64,000 nt of DNA from Pseudoalteromonas luteoviolacea (GCF_000814765.1 NZ_JWIC01000010.1:692001-756000), one strand, 5' to 3'. Counted from the first letter of the stretch, positions 15,502 through 25,052 are shown. The notes: generated by a model from the letters alone, not told the origin. Made by a program: numbers and translations.

Positions 15502-17514
15502 ATGAACTTGAGTAAAAAGCTTTATTTATCCTTTGGTTGCCTCATTGCACTGATGGTTTTTTCCAGTACAGTGGTTTGGTTTAAAGTCTCGACTGAGACT
15601 GCAAGAGCATTTGAAGTCAAAGGTGATGACCTGCCTGGTATGATCTTGTACAACCGACTACTTCATTTAGAGTATCAGCTCAATAACATAGCACTTGAAT
15701 ACCTTAATGGCGATGTGAGCAAAGTTGGGCAATTTAACCAGCTGTTTGAACGATTCAAGTCCACGCAAAAAGAATTATATGGATACGAGTCAGCGAAGCA
15801 ATCAGACAGGGACAAAATGGCCCGTATCATGGAACTGGCTGAAAAGTTTCACCGAGATGTCAATAACGAAATTTTTGCCAAGTATGACCCTCGCTCCTAC
15901 GAACAAGTCAAAAAGCGGGTAGACAAACTCGATGCAGAGATGGGACAACCTCTGGAGGATTTACTCGACTCATTAAAGGAACAGGAATTTAATGACGCTT
16001 TGAAATCGTCCGATCTGCAAGAGTCGTTAAATGACGATTTACCCGGTGTGAGATACTACCTAGAATTGGTCGATGAAGGGGGAGACATGATTGCCGCTAT
16101 CATCTCCCACACAACGGGTGCACCTGCCGCTGAAGCGGACTTTAACGATGATGCACAGAGCTTTCGACATTACCTAAATTTATTAAAGCCACTTGAACAA
16201 AAGCCTAACGAATTGCGCGATATCGCGCGTATCGAAGAGATGTTTGCCACCATTCAAAGTGAAGCAAAAGAGATTTTTCGAACCTACGACTCGACTGCGT
16301 ACGTTAAGGCCCAACAAAAGCTTGCCGAGCTCACCTCTAACCAAATGATAGAATTGTCTGAAATCCTTGAAGTCTCAAGCGAAGAAGAAAAAGATGACGC
16401 CACTAAAGCGCTTGATCTCTTAGTTGAAGGGCTCAACACCACTTTGGTGATCATCATCCTTATTACACTCGTTGCGGCCATCATAGCCATCGCGGTTGCT
16501 TTTGTGATCAGTCGCTCAATTGTGACCCGCTTGAGTCAGGTACTCACCATTGCTGAAGGGATCAGTGAGGGAGATATCTCAAGACCATTGCTCACACATC
16601 AGGGGAAAGATGAAATTGACAGCTTAGCTGAGGCCACCAATAAGATGTCTAATTCACTGAACTCCTTGCTGCAAGCCATCAGTAACGTGGTTAATGACGT
16701 TAAAACGTCCAGTGATGATATCGCTGAAACAAACAACCAAATAGCCTCTCGCAGCCAAGCATCAGCCGACCAATCAACGCAAGTTGCCACTGCTATTGAG
16801 CAAATGAGCGCAACCGTTTCGGAAGTTGCTTCACAAAGTCAGGTTGCAGCAAGCCATGCTGATGGCGCGAGAAATCTCGCATCAGAAGGTGGCTCTACGG
16901 TGACAGCCACGGTAGATAAAATTAAATCGGCTTCAAATGAAGTGCAAGATACCGCTGAAAATGTGACTCACCTGGGTGAGTTAAGTAGCCAAATTGGCAA
17001 TGTTATTGGCGTCATTGGTAGTATTGCTGAACAAACTAACTTGTTGGCACTCAACGCCGCGATTGAAGCCGCCCGTGCAGGAGAGCAAGGGCGCGGTTTT
17101 GCAGTAGTTGCAGATGAAGTAAGAACACTCGCTGAGCGTACATCAAAAGCAACCGAAGAAGTCGTCAGTACTGTGCAATCCATTCAATCCCAGACAGAGC
17201 ATGCCGTTAAATCAATGGAAAACAGCGTAGCGCAAGTAAACCACAGTGTATCTATGGCAGAAGATGCGGGGACACAGCTGGAGGGCATCGTCACCGGAGC
17301 CAGTGAAATCGCTTCAATGATCCAATCAATTGCGACGGCAACTGAAGAGCAATCCGTGGTTGCCAGCGAAATGGCGCGAGATATTTCGCAAATAGAACAG
17401 TCAAGCCAAAGCTCACTGCAAGATACACAAGTCGCAGCGCATTCAGCGCAAGAGCTAAACAAACAAGCCGAAGAGTTAGCTGTTTTAGTAAGTCGATTCA
17501 GACTACGTGGATAG
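15502..17514 (+). CDS. Methyl-accepting chemotaxis protein with bimodular sensor
   Basis: About 670-aa transmembrane chemoreceptor. In numbering from the TTG at 15490: TM1 about 12-32, periplasmic region 35-312, TM2 about 315-340, HAMP, then a signalling domain with the invariant tip EQTNLLALNAAIEAARAGEQ and GRGFAVVADEVRTLAERT. The periplasmic region is internally repeated: DDLPG at 46-50 recurs at 182-186, and IFAKYDPRSY recurs as IFRTYDSTAY. That gives two helical modules of about 136 residues, resembling the HBM (helical bimodular) sensor type. ATG at 15502 is preferred over the TTG; a GGAG lies 12 bases before the TTG, so the start is not certain. Ligand unknown. Confidence 0.92.
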   Translation: MNLSKKLYLSFGCLIALMVFSSTVVWFKVSTETARAFEVKGDDLPGMILYNRLLHLEYQLNNIALEYLNGDVSKVGQFNQLFERFKSTQKELYGYESAKQSDRDKMARIMELAEKFHRDVNNEIFAKYDPRSYEQVKKRVDKLDAEMGQPLEDLLDSLKEQEFNDALKSSDLQESLNDDLPGVRYYLELVDEGGDMIAAIISHTTGAPAAEADFNDDAQSFRHYLNLLKPLEQKPNELRDIARIEEMFATIQSEAKEIFRTYDSTAYVKAQQKLAELTSNQMIELSEILEVSSEEEKDDATKALDLLVEGLNTTLVIIILITLVAAIIAIAVAFVISRSIVTRLSQVLTIAEGISEGDISRPLLTHQGKDEIDSLAEATNKMSNSLNSLLQAISNVVNDVKTSSDDIAETNNQIASRSQASADQSTQVATAIEQMSATVSEVASQSQVAASHADGARNLASEGGSTVTATVDKIKSASNEVQDTAENVTHLGELSSQIGNVIGVIGSIAEQTNLLALNAAIEAARAGEQGRGFAVVADEVRTLAERTSKATEEVVSTVQSIQSQTEHAVKSMENSVAQVNHSVSMAEDAGTQLEGIVTGASEIASMIQSIATATEEQSVVASEMARDISQIEQSSQSSLQDTQVAAHSAQELNKQAEELAVLVSRFRLRG

Positions 17515-17545
17515 CAAACTGGTAACTCGGCGCGCAAAGATTTAA

Positions 17546-17586
17546 AATAGAGCTTTTTACGGGAAGTAACAGGCTCTATTACTCCC
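17546..17586 (+). promoter_or_regulatory. Interleaved stems in the gmk leader
   Basis: AATAGAGC (17546-17553) pairs with GCTCTATT (17573-17580). GGGAAGTAA (17561-17569) pairs with TTACTCCC (17579-17586, one bulge). The two stems interlock, so they form either a pseudoknot or alternative structures 25 bases before the gmk start. It may equally include the 3' end of the chemoreceptor message. Confidence 0.35.
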
Positions 17587-17610
17587 TTTTGCGTACACAA
17601 AGGTTTCACT

Positions 17611-18234
17611 ATGACAATGACTCGCGGTAATTTGTTTATTTTATCTGCACCATCAGGTGCGGGTAAATCAAGCCTGATCAAAGCTCTATTGGACAAACAA
17701 GCCAATATCAAAGTTTCAGTCTCACACACAACACGCGCTCCTCGCCCTGGCGAAAACAACGGCGAACATTATCACTTCGTTACGGTTGATGAGTTTAAAG
17801 CGCTGATCGACAAAGGTGATTTCTTTGAGTGGGCTCAGGTATTTGAAAATTACTATGGAACATCAAAGCAGGCCATTGAAGATCAGCTGAACAAGGGTAT
17901 TGATGTATTCTTGGACATAGATTGGCAAGGCGCTAGACAAGTTAGAGCACTGATGCCTGAAGTCAAAACCATATTCATCTTGCCTCCTTCTCAAAGCGAG
18001 TTAGAGCAGCGCTTGAACAACCGTGGCCAAGATTCTCAAGAAGTCATTGCCGCAAGAATGGCTGAAGCAAAATCAGAAAGCAGCCATTATGATGAGTTTG
18101 ACTATGCCATTGTGAATGATGACTTTGAAACGGCACTGACTGAGCTTGAACATATTGTAATTGCAGCGAGACTTCAAACGACAGCACAGCAAGCTCGTCA
18201 CAAAGCATTAATTGAAGAGTTGTTAGCGGATTAA
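17611..18234 (+). CDS. gmk: Guanylate kinase
   Basis: 207-aa enzyme phosphorylating GMP to GDP. P-loop SAPSGAGKSSLI, GMP-binding SHTTRAPRPGE and YGTSKQAIE, then LDIDWQGARQVR and the lid region RMAEAKSESSHYDEFDY. Ribosome site AAAGG precedes the ATG at 17611; an ATG two codons later is an alternative. First gene of the gmk-rpoZ-spoT group. Confidence 0.97.
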   Translation: MTMTRGNLFILSAPSGAGKSSLIKALLDKQANIKVSVSHTTRAPRPGENNGEHYHFVTVDEFKALIDKGDFFEWAQVFENYYGTSKQAIEDQLNKGIDVFLDIDWQGARQVRALMPEVKTIFILPPSQSELEQRLNNRGQDSQEVIAARMAEAKSESSHYDEFDYAIVNDDFETALTELEHIVIAARLQTTAQQARHKALIEELLAD

Positions 18235-18287
18235 TTTCCCTGAATTAAGTGATAATTGCTTAATCACGATAAATTTTAACCATTCAC

Positions 18288-18316
18288 TTGGCGAAGTAGT
18301 CTGTTTCAAGTAAACT
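18288..18316 (+). promoter_or_regulatory. Sigma-70 promoter of rpoZ
   Basis: TTGGCG, 17-base spacer, TAAACT, about 40 bases before the rpoZ ATG. Confidence 0.65.
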
Positions 18317-18354
18317 AGCCCTTTGCTAAATGTATAATTTTTTGGAGTGCTTCG

Positions 18355-18630
18355 ATGGCTCGCGTAACTGTAGAAGATGCAGTAGATAAAATTGGTAACC
18401 GTTTCGATTTAATCCTTGTTGCAGCGCGTCGCGCTCGTCAGATTTCTGTTGGTGGCAAAGATCCTATGGTTGAGGCTGAAAATGATAAGCCTACCGTTAT
18501 CGCGCTACGTGAAATTGAAGAAGGTCTTGTAACTACAGACTCTCTAGACATGATCGACCGTGAAGAGCAGCAAAACCAAGAGGCCGCTGAGCTTGCAGCA
18601 GTAGCAGCCATTGTTGGTGGTAACCGCTAA
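18355..18630 (+). CDS. rpoZ: RNA polymerase omega subunit
   Basis: 91-aa omega subunit that helps assemble and stabilise RNA polymerase and takes part in ppGpp binding with beta-prime. The core MARVTVEDAVDKIGNRFDL, AARRARQI and KPTVIALREIEEGL is diagnostic. It has its own promoter, a GGAG ribosome site and a terminator separating it from spoT, so spoT need not depend on rpoZ transcription. Confidence 0.97.
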   Translation: MARVTVEDAVDKIGNRFDLILVAARRARQISVGGKDPMVEAENDKPTVIALREIEEGLVTTDSLDMIDREEQQNQEAAELAAVAAIVGGNR

Positions 18631-18680
18631 AATAAACTTCTAGACGGCTTTTAAAGCTCAGTCTAAAGAAAGTTTGATAT

Positions 18681-18709
18681 AACGCCAGCGCAAAGCTGGC
18701 GTTTTTTTT
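18681..18709 (+). terminator. Terminator after rpoZ
   Basis: AACGCCAGC-GCAAA-GCTGGCGTT followed by T8. Confidence 0.9.
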
Positions 18710-18813
18710 CATTATATTGCAAAAGCATCGTGCCTTTGCGTTGGCTTCCGAGCCAATTCATCGTATATTCAATAATAACTATCTATTAACTTCACTGGAA
18801 CATTGGAGTGTGA

Positions 18814-20916
18814 ATGTATCTATTTGAAGGCCTCAAGAAAAAAATCTCAGAGTACCTAGCACCTGAAGATGTTGAACTGGTACAAAAAGCCTATGTCGTC
18901 GCGCGTGAAGCACATGAAGGTCAAACGCGTTCTAGCGGTGAGCCTTATATCACTCACCCTGTCGAGGTGACACAGATACTGGCCAGCATGAAGTTAGACC
19001 ATGAAACGCTCATGGCTGCATTAATGCATGATGTCATCGAGGATACTGATTTTAGTCAGGCAGATCTGGCCGAAATATTTGGTGAAACCGTTGCCGAACT
19101 CGTCGCCGGCGTCAGTAAATTAGATAAACTCGACTTTAAAGATAAAAAAGAGTTTCAAGCAGAAAACTACCGTAAGATGATCATGGCAATGACGCAAGAT
19201 ATTCGTGTCATTCTCATTAAACTTGCAGACAGAACTCATAACATGCGTACTCTGGGCTTTTTAAGGCCTGAAAAGCGCCGCAGAATTGCCAGAGAGACGC
19301 TCGAGATATTCGCGCCCATTGCGAATCGCTTAGGTATTCATGATATCAAAAATGAGTTAGAAGACTTAGGCTTTCAAGCGCTTTACCCTATGCGTCACCG
19401 CGCACTTAAGTCAGAAGTTGCCAAAGCGCGTGGCAATCGTAAAGAAGTGATCAGTAATATTCAGACCGAGATTGAGTCTCGTTTAGAAGAAAGCGGTATA
19501 ACGGCTTCCGTTAAAGGTCGAGAAAAGCACCTATATAGTATTTATAAAAAAATGCTTAATAAAGAGCTGCTATTCAACGAAGTCATGGATATTTATGCGT
19601 TCCGCATTAATGTCGATAACATAGATACCTGTTACCGAGTCCTTGGCGTTGCGCATAACCTATACAAGCCCATTGAGACTCGCTTTAAAGACTACATCGC
19701 GGTACCAAAAACCAATGGTTATCAGTCATTGCATACGTCATTAGTCGGTCCACACGGTATCCCTGTCGAAATTCAAATTAGAACACATGATATGGACCAT
19801 ATGGCCGATAAAGGGGTCGCAGCGCACTGGATGTACAAAAAATCTGGTGACAGTGCCGGTCATACTGCTCAGCAGCGCGCTCGCCAATGGATGCAAAGCT
19901 TATTGGAGCTGCAACAAAGTGCAGGCTCTTCTTTCGAGTTTGTAGAAAACGTCAAAACAGAACTCTTCCCAGAAGAAATTTATGTATTTACCCCTGATGG
20001 TCGAATCGTGGAACTTCCGATGGGCGCAACCGCAGTTGACTTTGCTTATGCAGTGCATACGGATGTGGGTAATACCTGTGTTGGAGCGAGAGTGAACCGC
20101 AAACCTTACCCGTTAAGTAAAGCGCTTGATACAGGGCAAACCGTTGAAGTTATCACCAGCTCTGGCGCGCATCCTAATGCCACTTGGTTAAACTTCATTG
20201 TCACCGGTAAAGCACGATTAGGTGTACGAAACTACCTCAAAAGCCAACATCAAGAAGAATCCATCCAACTTGGCAGACGTCTTTTAGATTCCGCTCTTGG
20301 AGAGCAGAAAATTGACGATATTCCAACAGAACAGATTGAACGTGTTTTAGAAGAGCACAATCTAAATACTCTGCTAGAACTACTCGTTGAGATAGGCAAT
20401 GGCAACATTATGAGTGTGCTGATTGCTAAGCGACTACTCCAAGCTGATGACGGGCTTGAAAGTCTAGCCAAGCAAGCCAAAGCTGCGATTATTGGTACTG
20501 AGGGTATGCTGGTTACCTATGCTAAGTGCTGTCGACCTGTACCAGGTGATGCTATTGCAGCTTATGTCAGCCAAGGTAAAGGCTTGATGGTTCACAGGCA
20601 AGAATGTCGCAATATTAGAGGCTGGGAAGGTGAACGCGCTAAATACTGTGTTGTAAAGTGGGAAGACAACCCTGAAAAAGAGTACATCGCAGCGCTGAGG
20701 GTTGAAATCATCAACCACCAAGGTGCACTCGCTAAGCTCACCAATGTCGTTGCCAGTGCACAAGCTAATATTGTTGAAATCGCCACTGAAGAAAAAGAAA
20801 GTAATTTATATATTATTGACTTAGGCGTGACTGTCAAAGATAGAATTCACGTTGCGAATATTATGCGCAAAATACGTGTGATGCCAGATGTGCAACGCGT
20901 ATATAGAAAGCGCTAA
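18814..20916 (+). CDS. spoT: Bifunctional (p)ppGpp synthetase/hydrolase SpoT
   Basis: 700-aa RSH protein. The N-terminal HD hydrolase is intact: HPVEVTQI, LMHDVIEDTDFS and LIKLADRTHNMRTL, which marks SpoT rather than RelA. The synthetase domain follows with GREKHLYSIYKKM, DIYAFRINV, KTNGYQSLHTS and VEIQIRTHDMDHMAD. Then come a TGS domain (FTPDGRIVELPMGATAVDFAY), the conserved YAKCCRPVPGD zinc-finger-like region and a C-terminal ACT domain. It makes and degrades the alarmone during starvation. ridA starts 11 bases after its stop and is probably co-transcribed. Confidence 0.97.
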   Translation: MYLFEGLKKKISEYLAPEDVELVQKAYVVAREAHEGQTRSSGEPYITHPVEVTQILASMKLDHETLMAALMHDVIEDTDFSQADLAEIFGETVAELVAGVSKLDKLDFKDKKEFQAENYRKMIMAMTQDIRVILIKLADRTHNMRTLGFLRPEKRRRIARETLEIFAPIANRLGIHDIKNELEDLGFQALYPMRHRALKSEVAKARGNRKEVISNIQTEIESRLEESGITASVKGREKHLYSIYKKMLNKELLFNEVMDIYAFRINVDNIDTCYRVLGVAHNLYKPIETRFKDYIAVPKTNGYQSLHTSLVGPHGIPVEIQIRTHDMDHMADKGVAAHWMYKKSGDSAGHTAQQRARQWMQSLLELQQSAGSSFEFVENVKTELFPEEIYVFTPDGRIVELPMGATAVDFAYAVHTDVGNTCVGARVNRKPYPLSKALDTGQTVEVITSSGAHPNATWLNFIVTGKARLGVRNYLKSQHQEESIQLGRRLLDSALGEQKIDDIPTEQIERVLEEHNLNTLLELLVEIGNGNIMSVLIAKRLLQADDGLESLAKQAKAAIIGTEGMLVTYAKCCRPVPGDAIAAYVSQGKGLMVHRQECRNIRGWEGERAKYCVVKWEDNPEKEYIAALRVEIINHQGALAKLTNVVASAQANIVEIATEEKESNLYIIDLGVTVKDRIHVANIMRKIRVMPDVQRVYRKR

Positions 20917-20927
20917 AGGAAGTTATT

Positions 20928-21320
20928 ATGAACAAAGCGATCATTTCAACCGATCAAGCGCCAGCCGCAATCGGGACTTACAATCAAGCAATCAAAGTAG
21001 GAACTGCTGTATATCTGTCAGGCCAGATCCCATTAGTACCGAACACCATGGAAGTTATTTCCGAAGATTTTGCTGAACAAACACATCAAGTGTTTAAAAA
21101 TCTCACAGCCGTGTGTGAAGCCGCTGGCGGGCAATTGCAGGATATGGTCAAAGTGAATATTTTCATGACCGATTTAAGCAATTTTGCCACGGTAAATGAA
21201 ATCATGAGCCAGTATTTCAAAACCCCGTACCCTGCGCGTGCGGCGATTGGCGTCAAAGAACTGCCAAAAAATGTACAAATTGAAATTGATGGTATTATGG
21301 AACTGCCGTCAATGAATTAA
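20928..21320 (+). CDS. ridA: Reactive intermediate/imine deaminase RidA
   Basis: 130-aa RidA (YjgF/YER057c/UK114) protein that hydrolyses reactive 2-aminoacrylate and related imines from PLP enzymes. Signature: the N-terminal PAAIGTYNQAIKVG, YLSGQIPL and the C-terminal PARAAIGVKELPKNVQIEID with the catalytic Arg. It sits directly behind spoT with an AAGGAAG ribosome site. A palindromic terminator follows. Confidence 0.96.
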   Translation: MNKAIISTDQAPAAIGTYNQAIKVGTAVYLSGQIPLVPNTMEVISEDFAEQTHQVFKNLTAVCEAAGGQLQDMVKVNIFMTDLSNFATVNEIMSQYFKTPYPARAAIGVKELPKNVQIEIDGIMELPSMN

Positions 21321-21330
21321 TGTACACCTG

Positions 21331-21361
21331 TTTAAAAGGCCTAATCACTAGGCCTTTTAAA
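21331..21361. terminator. Palindromic terminator after ridA
   Basis: TTTAAAAGGCCTA and its exact complement TAGGCCTTTTAAA around the loop ATCAC. The remaining gap to 21683 is AT-rich with no gene. Confidence 0.8.
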
Positions 21362-21683
21362 CTTTCTTCACGACACATTTTACTCAACTTGATAAAAATC
21401 TCTTTAAATTAGCTCTTCAACTTTGATCTTAACAGCTTGACTACATACTATTAATTAAGCAAGCTGATATCACAACACAAAAATTGACACACACTTTGAC
21501 AGCCAATTTTTAGCCACTGCAATAGGGTAGTGAGTATTGGAATTTATTTGTTTTTTGGCTGTCATACTAATAACAGGAAAGAAACCGCTGATGGCAAACC
21601 TACACTGTTGTCGAAGCGTATGAAAAGGGTAAGGTTTAATGCGAGCTCTATTACAGAGTCGCTCGGTCTATAAGGAATAGTCT

Positions 21684-23294
21684 GTGTTTAAAGTCACAAA
21701 AAATGGCCAAGTTTTAATGGACGTTGCATCTGCTACGCCACCCAGTCAGGCGTTTATTGTCGAGGCGCTTGAGTGCTCTCCCTATGCCGATTGCGAAGTA
21801 GATCATGACTCTATTGCCGCCTATTTTCAAAGTGAAGTTGCAGAGCAGCAGCTCTTGGTCGCAAAGCAAAAACATGCACAATTACAGATCTCAATTTCTG
21901 AAGATAAAATGCAAGCTACGGCGACATTAACCACAGCACAAGGTGGTAGCCTGATAAGCCTTGATCAAGCAAAAAAAATCATCATTAAGTCAGGGGTGTG
22001 CAGGGGTTATAAACAAGCACTACTAGAAAAGCTCCTGGCAAAGCAATTTGATGAATTACCTGGCTCCCAACATACTGGTATTATCGCTCAAGGCCGACCT
22101 CCTGAAAATGGCCTCCCCGCCAAGCTTATATCGCATGTATTAACGTTGAAAGAACGCTTGAAACAGCCAAAACTAAGAGAAGATGGTACCGTAGATATGC
22201 GCGACTTTGGTGCGTTATCAAGTGTTTCACCTGGCACATTACTTATCACTCAGCGTCCAGCCTCTCCAGGAAAAGAAGGCTTTACTGTAACCGGTGACAG
22301 TATAACACCCGTGCCCGGAGAGTCGTTTCAGCTCGTGGCTGGCGAAGGCACAGAGATCTCACCAACCAATCCACTCGAACTTATCTCGACCATTGCTGGT
22401 TGTCCTTCTGACATTCAAAACGGCATGAGAGTAGATGACATTTTTACCATCGCAGATGTGAATGTGAAATCTGGTCATATTGAATTTAGCGGCAGTGTCA
22501 TTGTGACCCATAACGTAGAGCCAGGTATGAAAGTAAAAGCCAGCGGCGATATTACGATAATGGGGACTGTTGAGTCCGGAGAAATCATCAGTGAAGGTAA
22601 TATTGAAGTGCGCGGAGGTGTAATTGGCCACCTAGATCACAGTGATAATGACCAAAGCTTAACCTGCAAACTCATTGCCAACGGCGATATTAACATTGTG
22701 CATGGTCAATATACTTACCTCGAAGCGCGGAATATCTATATTCAAAAACAAGCGAATCACTGTGATATTAAAGCATTAAAAACAGTTAGAGTTGGATTAG
22801 AAGATAACCCTCGCGGCAAGCTCATTGGAGGAACGGTGTTCGATGCACAATCGGTGACGGCCGGAGAAATTGGTAGCCCGTCAGGTGCAACTATGTCTGT
22901 ATACCTAGCCAACTCGGGGGTAGAAATAACCCACAAAACAGACCAATGTATACGAGAGCTGGGGGAGACTGATGAACAATTGGAAAACTTACAAAAGGCG
23001 GTAGAAAAAGCAGATCAACTTAAAGATATTGAAAGAAAAAAAGTGCTGATGGCAAAGATCAGTGCCACACAAACTCACTATTGCCAACAAGCTGAAGCAC
23101 TTGAAAATAAACTCAGCGAATTAGATCATACTTTGCATGACTTGCTTGGGGGCACCCAGTTGCAGGCGACTTCGGCACTGCACTCAGGTGTTGAGCTTCA
23201 TATCTTTGACAAAACCTATACCACCAATCGCAGTTATCCACCCTGCACTGCGAAGTTAGTTGATGGGCAAATTGAAATTGAGTTTAAGATTTAA
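21684..23294 (+). CDS. FapA-like DUF342 protein
   Basis: 536-aa cytoplasmic protein of the FapA (DUF342) family. The N-terminal half carries the FapA domain (GRPPENGLPAKL, LITQRPASPGKEGFTVTGD). The middle is a right-handed beta-helix-like stretch rich in short repeats (SGDITIMGTVESGE, SEGNIEVRGGVIG), and a coiled coil lies at about 435-490. FapA in Vibrio promotes polar flagellum formation by sequestering a septation regulator; related proteins have other roles, so function is inferred. It starts with GTG and an AAGGAA ribosome site six bases away. It stands alone between ridA and asnA, breaking the spoT-trmH-recG order seen in E. coli. Confidence 0.85.
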   Translation: MFKVTKNGQVLMDVASATPPSQAFIVEALECSPYADCEVDHDSIAAYFQSEVAEQQLLVAKQKHAQLQISISEDKMQATATLTTAQGGSLISLDQAKKIIIKSGVCRGYKQALLEKLLAKQFDELPGSQHTGIIAQGRPPENGLPAKLISHVLTLKERLKQPKLREDGTVDMRDFGALSSVSPGTLLITQRPASPGKEGFTVTGDSITPVPGESFQLVAGEGTEISPTNPLELISTIAGCPSDIQNGMRVDDIFTIADVNVKSGHIEFSGSVIVTHNVEPGMKVKASGDITIMGTVESGEIISEGNIEVRGGVIGHLDHSDNDQSLTCKLIANGDINIVHGQYTYLEARNIYIQKQANHCDIKALKTVRVGLEDNPRGKLIGGTVFDAQSVTAGEIGSPSGATMSVYLANSGVEITHKTDQCIRELGETDEQLENLQKAVEKADQLKDIERKKVLMAKISATQTHYCQQAEALENKLSELDHTLHDLLGGTQLQATSALHSGVELHIFDKTYTTNRSYPPCTAKLVDGQIEIEFKI

Positions 23295-23317
23295 AAGGGG
23301 GTGGCCCACCCCCCTTT
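23294..23317. terminator. Convergent G/C-rich hairpin
   Basis: AAAGGGGGTGG opposite CCACCCCCCTTT between the converging FapA-like gene and asnA; it can serve both strands. Confidence 0.6.
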
Positions 23318-23325
23318 AGATCGCT

Positions 23326-24321
23326 TTATAGCACACCTTCTATTGACTGCTTGAGCTCTTCTGGCCATACGCCTACCTGAACTTGTGCAATGTGTTGCTT
23401 TTGCAGCAATAACATAACTAAGCGTGATTGACCAATACCGCCACCAATCGTCTGTGGTAAGTCACCAGCTAACAACGCCTTATGCCAATCAAACTCAAGT
23501 CGCGCTTGTGCATCACTAATTTGCAGTTGATGAGCCAGAGATTCAGGAGATACGCGGATCCCCATTGAAGAAATCTCAAAGGCATCTTCTAGAGCTGGGT
23601 TCCAAACTATGATATCCCCATTTAAGCCCTGATACTTATCACAAGTAGCTGTAGACCAGTCATCATAGTCTGGCGCACGTACATCGTGAATCTTGCCGTC
23701 ACCTAATTCACCACCAATCCCAATTAAAAATACAGCCCCGTACTCTTGTGCAATGGCCTTTTCACGTTGCTTTGCGGTAAAGTCTGGGTACATTGCACGC
23801 AGCTCTTCAGCATGAACAAAAGTGATTTGCTCAGGTAAGAATGTCTCAATATCATATTCTTGTGAAATAACCTGCTCGGTGTGCTTAATACATTTATATA
23901 AGGTTTGTACGGTTTCTTTAAGCGTCTCAAGACTTCTCTGTGTATCTGCACAAATCACTTTTTCCCAATCCCATTGGTCTACAAATACCGAATGAATTGG
24001 TGATAAACGCTCTTCATCTGGGCGCAATGCTTTCATATGCGTGTACAACCCTTCCCCGACTTCGAAGCCAAAATCGCCTAACGTTTTACGTTTCCATTTT
24101 GCTAAAGAATGGACAACTTCAAATTCACTGTCAGCGAGTGTCTTTACTTTAACTGATACCGCTTTTTCTGTACCGCTTAAGTTATCTTGAATACCGTCGC
24201 CAACCTTCGCGAGTATAGGCGCTTGCACTTCGACCAAGCCTAACTGCTCCGTTAGCTGTGCTGAGAAAACGCTTTTAACGCGTGCGATTTGATGTTGTGT
24301 TTTTAAGTATTGTGATTTCAT
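23326..24321 (-). CDS. asnA: Aspartate-ammonia ligase
   Basis: 331-aa ammonia-dependent asparagine synthetase, related to class II tRNA synthetases. Diagnostic segments: LVEVQAPILAKVGDGIQDNLSG, FEVVHSLAKWKR, THMKALRPDEERLSP, VDQWDWEKV, DDWSTATC and GGGIGQSRLVMLLL. The longest frame starts four codons upstream at 24333; the ATG at 24321 fits the family start. Divergent from asnC, its expected regulator, with a 178-base AT-rich gap where AsnC should bind. Confidence 0.96.
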   Translation of the reverse strand: MKSQYLKTQHQIARVKSVFSAQLTEQLGLVEVQAPILAKVGDGIQDNLSGTEKAVSVKVKTLADSEFEVVHSLAKWKRKTLGDFGFEVGEGLYTHMKALRPDEERLSPIHSVFVDQWDWEKVICADTQRSLETLKETVQTLYKCIKHTEQVISQEYDIETFLPEQITFVHAEELRAMYPDFTAKQREKAIAQEYGAVFLIGIGGELGDGKIHDVRAPDYDDWSTATCDKYQGLNGDIIVWNPALEDAFEISSMGIRVSPESLAHQLQISDAQARLEFDWHKALLAGDLPQTIGGGIGQSRLVMLLLQKQHIAQVQVGVWPEELKQSIEGVL

Positions 24322-24499
24322 GTTGATCCCCATTCCAAACTGTCGATGATTTTTTGTGTATTAATTACTTGATATACCCATCGTCAACAAATTTCGATAA
24401 AAATTCAATATTCAAAAACAAAAATACACATACACAACTTTAATCAATAAAAAATTGAGGTTATATTTATGGGAACAATAATTTTAGATAAAAATAAGC

Positions 24500-24958
24500 A
24501 TGGAAAATTATCAAATCGATAATCTCGATAAATCCATCTTGCACGCACTTATGAATGATGCAAGAACACCTTATGCTGAATTAGCCAAACGTTTCTCAGT
24601 GAGCGCTGGCACAATTCACGTCAGAGTAGAAAAGATGAAACAAGCAGGGATCATAGAAGGCACTAAGGTGTGTATTAACACTAAAAAGCTTGGCTATGAC
24701 GTGTGCTGCTTTATTGGTATCAACCTCAAACATGCCAGAGATTATCAAGATACCATTGCCCAATTAGAAACTTTTGAAGAGGTCGTAGAAGCTTATTACA
24801 CGACAGGTAATTACAGTATATTTATCAAAGTATTGAGCAGTTCAATGGACCATTTACATGATGTGCTCGTCAATAAGATACAATCTATTGAAGCCATTCA
24901 ATCAACTGAGACGCTGATTTCTCTGCAAGCACCAATAATGAGAGAAATACAGCCATAA
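24500..24958 (+). CDS. asnC: AsnC transcriptional regulator
   Basis: 152-aa Lrp/AsnC family regulator. N-terminal helix-turn-helix (LDKSILHALMNDARTPYAEL, KRFSVSAGTIHVRVEKM), then a RAM/AsnC ligand-binding domain (EEVVEAYYTTGNYSIFIKV). Its position opposite asnA supports AsnC proper, which activates asnA and responds to asparagine in E. coli. ATG at 24500 follows AT-rich sequence with a weak ribosome site. Confidence 0.94.
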   Translation: MENYQIDNLDKSILHALMNDARTPYAELAKRFSVSAGTIHVRVEKMKQAGIIEGTKVCINTKKLGYDVCCFIGINLKHARDYQDTIAQLETFEEVVEAYYTTGNYSIFIKVLSSSMDHLHDVLVNKIQSIEAIQSTETLISLQAPIMREIQP

Positions 24959-25013
24959 AACATCCGACTCTATCAACTCAAATAGGTGTGTACTTATACA
25001 GTAATAATTTTGA

Positions 25014-25019
25014 TATAAT
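25014..25019 (+). promoter_or_regulatory. -10 box upstream of trmH
   Basis: A consensus TATAAT 33 bases before the trmH ATG; the -35 region is poorly conserved. Confidence 0.4.
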
Positions 25020-25052
25020 ACGCCGTAATATTGTATTTAAGAGCAGTCCTTG

